Shown here: piece by piece, positions 23,473 to 64,000 of the stretch | Layout: every line of letters starts with the position of its first letter | Numbering within the stretch: the stretch's first letter is position 1 | From: Gadus chalcogrammus | Taxonomy: Eukaryota; Chordata; Actinopteri; Gadiformes; Gadidae | Assembly (NCBI RefSeq): GCF_026213295.1 | Contig: NC_079422.1 | Span: 1,061,656 to 1,125,655 of the forward strand | Direction: 5' to 3' | DNA length: 64,000 nucleotides | The notes under the pieces: model-generated | Told to the model about the DNA's origin: nothing | What the model saw: the letters and a program-made list of their open reading frames with translations, nothing else | The model's database searches: none | Program-made: the position numbers and the translations under genes

Positions 23473-24120
23473 TTAACTACCACAATTGATCACTGTTCTA
23501 TCAAGCAACAATCATTGTTCCCTGCACTTGAACAGCCTTAATGCTATCATCTGTTTTTTTGATGGAGTTACCTACAGCATGTGTCAGAAACTGCACAATA
23601 GTATACAGACCTTCAAAGAAGGTTTAAAATGTAGAATTTTGTTTTTAACCTTGTACTGTTAAACAGAAAAGATGGTTCCCATTTGATTGTACAGAATGAC
23701 AGAAGTCCCTCTTCGCCTCTACAAAATGACACTGGTTCCCTTTTAAATGGTATGGAGCAACACTTACACATTTATGTATTCATTAGGTTAGAATAAAAAT
23801 TGTTTACTGCTGTCTCTATAGAAGAAAATAAAAATCATTTGCCATAGAGCCCTTAGACAGTTCTTCCATAGTTCATGAGAGACATTTCGTCATGAGAAAA
23901 AAATACTTGACTAGGACTGTCAATCAATTAAAATATTTTATCATGATTGATCGCATGATTGTCGATAGTTAACTGCAAACTAATAGCCACATTTTTAACT
24001 GGTCTAAATAAATCTTAAAATGATGTTTGTCAAGTTTGTAAGATTCTTATAAACATGGGAGTGGACAATATGCTTGCTTTATAAAACTTTTTAACTGAAC
24101 AGGTTGAGGAAACATTTCTG
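23473..24120. repeat. Second copy of the local tandem duplication
   Basis: From 23477 the sequence follows 20265 onward: CACAATTGATCACTGTTC, TTTTTTTGATGGAGTTACCT, ACAGAATGACAGAAGTCC and TTAGACAGTTCTTCCATA all recur in order. It lacks the hAT element found in copy 1. The tail with CAATTAAAATATTTTATC resembles a dispersed fish repeat. Confidence 0.65.
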
Positions 24121-24279
24121 ACAATTATGGGATCTGTGATTCACATCAATACTGTGAACAAACATCTACTGATGCCTCTGGACACATCATCAGTGATGTG
24201 CCTGGATTCATCAGACGTTTCTGGTCTTTCAACATAATACGCCCTCCAGGGGACCCAGCCGTGGCTGATCAGACCCCAG

Positions 24280-24670
24280 CTTATGTCCAGATGGCTAGCT
24301 AGCTACCATGACTCCATGGCTCTCCTCTTTTGAGCCACAGACATCTTGAGGCCCTCTCTGCCGCATCGGTGATATTGCGGATGGCTCTCCTCCTCTCCTC
24401 CTGAAGGCTCTGGTTAGGGAACAGGCTGCAAAACCCCTGCATCCAACCTCCACCGGGAGACACCTTGCTCTCCAACCAGCCTGCTTACAGACCCTGACCA
24501 GTCCTGCGTACTTGGAGAGCTTCCTCTCAAAGGCTTATTCCAGGCGGTCTTCCCATGGGACGGTCAGCTCCAGCAGCACTACTTGCTTGCTGGACTCAGA
24601 CACAAGGACAATGTCTGGTCACAGGGTGGTGTCTGCAATGTGGCTGTGGAACTTCAGCTGATGCTCAAGA
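24280..24670 (-). pseudogene. LINE ORF C-terminal fragment
   Basis: Read on the minus strand this encodes HSHIADTTL-stop-PDIVLVSESS, KQVVLLELTVPWEDRLE, FERKLSKYAGL, GWRARCLPVEVGCRGFAA and SLTRAF. This is the C-terminal, post-reverse-transcriptase portion of a teleost non-LTR retrotransposon. At least two stops are present. No poly-A or 3' repeat was identified. The clade is not assigned. Confidence 0.7.
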
Positions 24671-25650
<980 letters not shown>

Positions 25651-25840
25651 TGCATTAATATATGTATGGATCTGTACATGCAAAACTGTGTGTGTGTGCG
25701 AATCCAAAAGTGTGTGCGTTTGTGCGGGAAATGTGTGACTGACTCTTGCAAAAGTAGCGACCGAAGATGTTAAGAAAGCCATTTGATTTTGTCTGTTTGT
25801 TTGGTACATACTGACGGGCTATGTGTTTTTGTGTGAGCAG

Positions 25841-25990
25841 GTGGAGTATGTAGAAGGGACCGCCTTGGTGCTGGGATTTGAAGACCCCATGGTGCGGACC
25901 GATGACACCCCAGTCAAACGCTGCCTGCAGACCAAGTGGCCCTACATCGAGCTGCTGTGGACCACCGACCACTCACCCTCGCTGAATTAG
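25841..25990 (+). CDS. mindy3: MINDY3 (FAM188A) final coding exon and stop
   Basis: After the acceptor TTTTTGTGTGAGCAG, 49 codons read VEYVEGTALVLGFEDPMVRT, DDTPVKRCLQTKWPYIELLW and TTDHSPSLN, followed by TAG at 25988-25990. This is the hallmark C-terminus of MINDY3, which in vertebrates ends in WTTD-SPSLN. It is in phase 0 with the exon at 13657. With the exon at 11512 the window supplies the last 102 or so residues of a protein of roughly 445. Its place just upstream of itga8 on the same strand matches the human gene order as I recall it. Confidence 0.97.
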   Translation: MEYVEGTALVLGFEDPMVRTDDTPVKRCLQTKWPYIELLWTTDHSPSLN

Positions 25991-26387
25991 AATGAATGAA
26001 TAGACCACTTCTGCACCTCCCCTTCACTCCCCTGTCCTTGCAAAACCCAACATATGTCCTACCCAATACATCCCCTTGCATTCTGATCAATTCAAATACT
26101 TTTAAGACACGTAAAACCAATGCTGGAGTAACGGTGCATTCACTTCTCATGCTATTCTTTTCAACATAAGTTGGGAATCAGCAAGCAGCTTGTTTACGTT
26201 GTGAAAAAAACTCATCTGTTTATTTCCCTTCAGCACAAAGCCCAAAATTGGTTTGGACATTAAAAGCCAAACAGTGCTTTAAATGGCAGATTGTGCTGAA
26301 TGTGTCTCTAACGACCTGTCTCACTTATACAGCCACTGTGAAACACTTTCTACTCCAGCAATAGGACTGTTCACTGGAAGGGGGGGG

Positions 26388-26448
<61 letters not shown>

Positions 26449-26528
26449 CAAAGCCTTCCACTTAGAAGAACACATAGAAACACATTTACACATTTAGAAG
26501 GAACGCACACTGACATTTTCTGAATAAA
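25991..26528 (+). other. MINDY3 3' untranslated region with candidate poly-A signal
   Basis: No coding sequence follows the stop. A variant signal ATTAAA lies at 26259-26264 and a canonical AATAAA at 26523-26528, about 535 bp past the stop. A pure (CA)27 array occupies 26389-26442. The AATAAA is immediately followed by a perfect hairpin. Confidence 0.55.
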
Positions 26529-26564
26529 TTGTCTCATATAAAGGTTGATCTTTATATGAGACAA
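26529..26564. repeat. Perfect 15-bp inverted repeat (hairpin)
   Basis: TTGTCTCATATAAAG at 26529-26543 and its exact reverse complement at 26550-26564 are separated by six bases. It starts one base after the AATAAA, so it could fold in the MINDY3 pre-mRNA near the cleavage site. Function is not shown. Confidence 0.85.
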
Positions 26565-27770
26565 TGCAGGTTGATCTTGTGACTGCACAAGTGTGTGTTC
26601 GCGTATATGCGTGCTTCACGATGTTGACCAATTTCATGTGTATTTATTACAACACTCCAAGGTTCTGAGATAAATACCTCTTTTTTGTTCTAACGGTCTT
26701 CAATGTTTTTTCTTTGATGGATATTGAATGTTTGAACTCGTAGGTTAAAGCCTTTTGTTTTTCTTGGGTCTATAAATATTCAAATTCAAATAACTTTATT
26801 TTTCCGTGAGCAACTTCAGATGTGGCAGAGCAGCAGGGTGTGTCCATACCCAACAGTACATACAATAAACAAAAACATGCGCGCACACACACCATCAACC
26901 CCACAGAAAATAAAAAATCCTTGCCTAAGCCTAATGAATAAATAGTATTACCTCCATAGTGGAGGAGAAAAAAATTAATAATTTTAAAAGATTCCAGGCA
27001 TTTAAACGAGAGGATACAGTTAAAAAAGATTCCAGGTGTTAAAACGAGAGGATACAGTTCAAAGAGGGGTTCAACCATTTAAAAGTCTTATGGATGGACA
27101 AAGCTGGGCTGGGTTCTGTATCTGCGGCCTGAGGGTAAGAGGGAAAACTGGCTGTGTAGAGTGTGTGTGATGTCGAGGGTGATTTGTGTTGCTTTTTTAT
27201 AAAATATGATGTCACATCTGACCCGTGCCCAGATTGAGCTCTGTCCTGCAATATTTCAGACTAAATAGCAGATCCTCACTAAAGCACGCACACATGCTGG
27301 TCCTCAGAGTCACTAAATCAGCAATGCAATACATTGTGAGACACTGATGGTGTCCTATTCCCTCTCTGTCAACAGACACTTGAAGAAGCGGGGTCTTCAC
27401 ACCTCAAGCCTAGAGAGTAACGGAGTCGCAGGAAATGCCAAACGTTCCCCAATCTCTACGTCATTGTGCAATGATTCAATGAAGTGTCAATTGTCCTACA
27501 CAAGATAATTATCAGTTCATATTAACTCAGTGGTAACAGGGAGATGTGTACATGGCTCTTAAACTCAAGACAAGGCGCAAGTGAGAGGGGTCATATGATG
27601 AACAGTGAAGATGTAGTATGGTTAAATAAACAAAGAGAGGACCCGAGGAGTGACGTTGACAAAAAGAAGAAACTTCTGACGGCATTTCTTCTCAATTCTC
27701 CATCTGGCAGTTCAAGGTAGCAACCGGTGACTCCTACACGCCATCTGCATGTTGCCCCTTCCACACGGCG
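26565..27770. other. Intergenic sequence between MINDY3 and itga8
   Basis: The part at 26770-27080 (AATTCAAATAACTTTATTTT and the repeated AAACGAGAGGATACAGTT) resembles an antisense LINE 3' region; AAAAGATTCCAGG..AAACGAGAGGATACAGTT occurs twice, near 26985 and 27028. No coding exon is seen up to 27770. Confidence 0.4.
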
Positions 27771-28060
27771 TGCACACACACACACACCCTGTCTCTCAAC
27801 CCCCTCCACTCTCTCTGCCTCATCCCCCTCGTCTCTAACCACCCCTCTATCTCCCTGCCTCTCATCCCCCTGCTCTCTCTCTCCCCCTCCCTTTCATCCC
27901 CCTCCTCTCTCTCTCCCTGCTTCTCATCCCCCGTCTCTCCCTGTCGCTCACCCCCCCTTATTACTCTCTCCCTGTCTCATCTTCTTTCTCTCTCTCCCTG
28001 CCTCTTTCCCTCTCCTCTCTCCCCCTCCTATCTCTCCCTGTCTCTCACCCCCTGCCCGGT
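27771..28060. repeat. CA run then 270-bp C/T-rich tract
   Basis: A short CA run is followed by an almost pure pyrimidine tract (CCCTCTCTC-type, period about 25-30 in places, with TCTCATCCCC recurring). No gene. Confidence 0.85.
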
Positions 28061-28536
28061 GACCAACCCTGAAGTGTTGTTCTTTCATAATTCTCCACCT
28101 AGAGGGTAAATTTAAAAACAGTCCTAATATCTGGACATGAAACAAGTTGCATTTAGCCCATCAACCTCGAAATGATCATTCAGGCACAATGTTGTCACCG
28201 TATGTGGGGAAACAGCCTACATCATCGCTCTTACCATTGGACTCTCTCTTTCCCTCTCTTTCTCTCACACAGACAAATCTGCAATATTGCATGCTTGCAT
28301 TCTTGGCGTTCAAACAGTATTTTGGTTGCAAAAAGATTGAGCACCCATAAAAAAGATAGTCACTCAAAACAAATGGGAAATATAAGGGGGCGTGAAGAGA
28401 GCGTTTAACTTGCACAATCTGTGATTCAATTCACAAATCAGTATGAATTTATATCAGTAGGCCTATGCTATCAACCAAATTATGTTACTTTATTGTGTGT
28501 GCGTGCATTTGTGTGTGTGTGTGTGTGTGCGTGTTT

Positions 28537-28538
<2 letters not shown>
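28061..28538. other. itga8 upstream intergenic sequence
   Basis: No coding or repeat structure is recognised. It may contain regulatory DNA, but I see no motif I can support. Confidence 0.4.

Positions 28539-28604
<66 letters not shown>
28539..28604. repeat. (GT)n microsatellite upstream of itga8
   Basis: A pure GT array of about 66 bp, preceded by an interrupted GT run from 28510, lies about 0.7 kb upstream of the itga8 start codon. Confidence 0.95.
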
Positions 28605-28611
<7 letters not shown>

Positions 28612-28788
28612 TGTGAGAGAGAGTTCAATGTAATTCGTGCGCGCAAGTTTATAGCCTACTGCAATGGGCAAATGCGCATATATAAATGTGTTTTTAAAGA
28701 CTATAATATCGGCTGCCGTCCACTTGTGTCTTGGCTGTGGCAGCATGTCGGGTTAAGTTCGCCATTACTTCCCCGTTTCTTCCTCTCC

Positions 28789-28798
28789 CCATAAAAGG
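28789..28798 (+). promoter_or_regulatory. Perfect CArG box (SRF site candidate) upstream of itga8
   Basis: CCATAAAAGG fits the CC(A/T)6GG consensus for serum response factor exactly. It is 486 bp upstream of the start codon in a GC-rich stretch. The same bases include a TATA-like ATAAAAG. Integrin alpha-8 is expressed in smooth muscle and mesenchyme, where SRF acts, so the match is plausible; chance occurrence cannot be excluded. Confidence 0.45.
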
Positions 28799-28888
28799 CG
28801 TGGGGCCGATGACGCGCCTCCCCACGCCGCTCTGAAGTGGTCTGCACGCTGTCTACAGGCTCTGTGTAGGATGGGGTGTGTGTGTGGT

Positions 28889-28926
<38 letters not shown>
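28889..28926. repeat. Poly-G tract of 38 bases
   Basis: An uninterrupted run of 38 G follows GTGTGTGTGGT about 360 bp upstream of the itga8 start codon. Such a run can form G-quadruplexes or triplexes and is hard to sequence, so its length may not be exact. Confidence 0.95.
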
Positions 28927-28927
<1 letters not shown>

Positions 28928-29067
28928 GTCTTGTAGCTGGCAGACCTTGAGGTGGTGGAGGGTCCATGCAGGATATTCTGGTGCTCGGTGCAGAGCGAGT
29001 AGAACGGGTTAACTGACATTGTGGGGGACTGGACGAGCAGAGGAGGACCATACCTGCACGGAGGCGT

Positions 29068-29196
<129 letters not shown>

Positions 29197-29283
29197 TCTC
29201 TCTCCCACTCTGCCTAATGGTGTACCTATAGCCTCCGCAATATCCCGGACTTTCTGCAGGATTTATTTTTATTCCCAGAGACG

Positions 29284-61284
<32,001 letters not shown>

Positions 61285-62227
61285 GTAGTAACCCTCTGGC
61301 TCAACATTTACACTCAGTCCTGGACAGCAGGAACATACTCATCACCACACATCTCTAAACATACCCACAAACTGTTCCTACATCTGTGAAGCTATGGATG
61401 AAACGCTAGACAAGCTTTTATAGCTGAAATCAATGCTCATTAGTGTGTCGTTATAGAACAAAGCCATCCTGGTGTTCTGTTCTCCTTTAACTGTGATGAG
61501 GGAGTAGGCGTGATTGATCGATATAGTACCTTGCAGAGGTGCCTCTAGGAGCGGAGGGAGTCGGAGGGAGAGTGCTTTAACCTAGTAAGCCCCCTGGCTG
61601 TTCCATCCTTTCCATGTATTCCATTACATGGTGCCTTTTTTACTTTTACTGCCTTTTGGTGGTTCCTCAATTCTCGGACGCCAGAACTTCTGAGTAGAAC
61701 GCGAAGATCTCCCAGATTCTTGCGGCACTTATCAGAGGACAAGCACTTTTTGTCTTCATCTTTCGGAAGATCGAAGTATGACGAGAGCTAGTGGACGTCT
61801 CAAAAAATGGCGGCGACCGTTGAAGATATTTATTAATTGTATGGTGCTACCACGTTGGTCATTTAATGTTGATTTTAATATGCTTGTACACACATGATAC
61901 AGTTGGTTAACTATTCCGGTCACCAATTTATAATTGCATGGTCTTGATCATTTGTTGTGTCATGTTGTGAATTAGCTTGGAAAAAAAACATTATTGGAAA
62001 ATACACACATAGACACAATCACCAAACCACCAAACCTGGAAGTTACAGAAATGAAGTAATGAATTAAGAGACACATATACAGGTTTATCCACATTCAAAC
62101 AACCACACAAGGGACTCACTCACACTGCTCAGTGGATCAGAGAAAACAAGTGTGAATATAGTCTCACAAAGCGGTTATTGGCAGTGAAAACCTTTGCAGT
62201 TTACTGGGAAGTATTGCATACCTTAGA
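61285..62227. other. itga8 intron 15, start
   Basis: No further integrin exon was recognised in this stretch or in the remainder of the window. No mobile element is identified. Confidence 0.5.
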
Positions 62228-62332
62228 TGATGATGGGGTGTGTTAGCGTGGGGTGTGTGGTGCTGTGTGTTGTGTGTGGTCGTGTGTGTGTGTAGTGGTG
62301 GTGTGTTTTGGTGTGTGTGGGTGTGTGTGTGT

Positions 62333-62366
<34 letters not shown>

Positions 62367-63297
62367 GCTGTGGTGTGTGTGTGTGTGGGGGGTGTTCAGG
62401 CATGCGTGTGATTCTGTGTGTGTGGTGTGTGTGGTCTTGTGTTGTGTGTGTTGTGTGTGGTTGCCCCCGCTGGCTCTTTTTCTAATGTCTTGTACCCCCC
62501 CCGTGTCAATGGAATGAGTCGCAGTGAGTGTTTGTGACTACATTAAATGACGGTTGCACTAAGATGCCTGATATTTCACTGCGGCCATCCCAAAACTTTA
62601 CAAAGTCGGCAAACTCTGTTTCCTAGCTAATGTCCCTAATATGGTCAGCTACATTCTATGCGAGCATTGCCCACCAGCTTACTAGGATATTCAGTTATGT
62701 TCGTGTGGAAGGCATGTCAGGAGAGCCCAGTAGAGTTGTGGAGGAGAGTTATACACGGGCCGGGTCAGTGGCTTCTGGTCATACGCATAGACCACAAAGC
62801 TGCTTGGCAAAATAGTTGAAGGTCGGGCAAAGCCATGGAAGAAGCAGTACTGAAGAAAAATGGGTGAAAACAATGTTGGTGTGGGGTGGTGTGTGTGGGT
62901 GGTGTGTGTGTGTGGGTGTTGTGTGGGTGTGTGTGTGTGTTGTGTGTGGGTGTGTGGTGTGTGTGTGGGTGAGTGTGTCATGTGTGGTGTGTGCGTGTGG
63001 GTGGTGGCGGGCGTGTGAGTGTTGCGTCTGGTAGTGTGTGGGTGTGGTGTAGTTGTGTGTGTGTGGTTTGTGCATGCCATTGTGTGTTGTGTGTGTGTGG
63101 TTTGTGTGTTGTGTGTGTCCTTTATGTGTGTGTGTGTGTGTCCTTATGTGTGCTTGTGTGTCCTTATGTGTGTTGTGTGTGTGTCATTGTGTGTGTGTGG
63201 TGTGTGGGTGTTGTGGGTGTGTGTGTGTTGTGGATGTGTGTGTGTGTCGTGTGTGTGTGTGTGTGGTGTGTGTGTGTGGTTGTGGTTTGTGTCCTTA

Positions 63298-63338
<41 letters not shown>

Positions 63339-63402
63339 TGGTGTTGTGTGTGTGTGTGTGTGCGTGTGTGTGCGTGGTGCTGCGTTGTGGGTGTGTGTGT
63401 GT
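62228..63402. repeat. Two degenerate TG-rich arrays
   Basis: Irregular GT sequence with many doubled or missing bases (GTGTGGTGTG, GTGTTGTG) covers 62228-62460 and 62878-63402. The sequence between them has no recognisable gene. Confidence 0.85.
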
Positions 63403-63757
63403 AGGCAAGGGCTCTGAGAGGGAGTAGTGTTTTTGATTGTTCGACCTAAACTGAAGGTTGTGGAAACTCCTTACAAATAAAACCTACCTTATTCAAGTAA
63501 AACCTACCTTTTTCAAATAAACCCCGTTTTATGGAGAGGGTATGAAATCAAATATAGTTAAAATGCAAAAATATGAACACAAACACACACAGATAGACAG
63601 CACAAATAAACTCACATACACATTTCACAGACTCAGAGACGGATACTAAGTGAACCAACAGCTGCAGCATTAATGGCCGTCCGGAGTTGTCTTGAGTTTC
63701 TTAAGTGTTTCCTGCAGCTGATGGCCTTGGTCAGTTCAGTTGTTTTCCCAGTGGTGT

Positions 63758-63758
<1 letters not shown>
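63403..63758. other. Short unassigned stretch
   Basis: ATAAAACCTACCTT and AGTAAAACCTACCTTTTTCA form a small imperfect direct repeat at about 63477-63511. No gene. Confidence 0.4.
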
Positions 63759-63840
<82 letters not shown>

Positions 63841-63858
63841 AGAGAGAGAGAGAGAAGG

Positions 63859-63898
<40 letters not shown>
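63759..63898. repeat. (GA)n array, 140 bp, with interruptions
   Basis: GA repeats with single-base slips (GAGAAGAG) at about 63824 and 63840 and a GGTGG interruption near 63857. Nothing is recognised from there to the window end. Confidence 0.93.
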
Positions 63899-63901
<3 letters not shown>

Positions 63902-64000
63902 CTTCAAAAATGTACCTTTTTACTCTGACAAAACTTTAGATTAGACAGTAATAATGAATAAATAATCACAAAAATGTTCCTTATCGTAACCAGCGCCAAA

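Overview
This window is vertebrate genomic DNA, almost certainly from a ray-finned fish. The evidence is intron-split genes with GT-AG junctions, teleost-type DNA transposons (Tc1, hAT, TTAA-inserting and Harbinger-like MITEs), teleost LINE fragments, and an extreme load of dinucleotide microsatellites. No bacterial gene, CRISPR array or operon is present. Nearly all long open frames are translations of simple repeats or of dead mobile elements.

Two real genes run head-to-tail on the + strand. The first is the 3' end of MINDY3 (FAM188A), a K48-ubiquitin-chain deubiquitinase. Three coding exons are recognised (11512-11599, 13657-13728, 25841-25990) and they end in the diagnostic C-terminus; the 5' exons were not found here. 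The second is an integrin alpha-8 gene (itga8). Fourteen clean exons lie between 29284 and 60913, plus a fifteenth with an apparent frameshift (61175-61284). They encode the signal peptide, the whole seven-bladed beta-propeller and the start of the thigh domain; the rest lies beyond the window. From memory, MINDY3 and ITGA8 are also neighbours in the same order and orientation in human, which supports both assignments. A perfect CArG box and a 38-bp poly-G run lie upstream of the itga8 start.

Layout: 1-25.4 kb is dominated by DNA transposons and MITEs, many with visible terminal inverted repeats (TIRs) and target-site duplications (TSDs), wrapped around the MINDY3 exons. From 25.4 to 47.6 kb, itga8 exons sit between very long TG/CA, CT/GA, TCTA and TGTC arrays and minisatellites. 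From 48.5 to 57.4 kb, the large intron before exon 14 holds two stacks of nested transposons, one at least four levels deep. From about 58 kb onward the microsatellites become irregular, which may indicate local sequence error and may explain the exon 15 frameshift.

I see no undescribed multi-gene system. The most interesting material is architectural: nested insertions with intact TSDs, a tandem duplication whose two copies carry different transposons and act as each other's empty site, a 30-bp templated insertion, a microsatellite that was duplicated and now carries different motifs in its two copies, and exons whose 3' splice sites directly abut long UG repeats.
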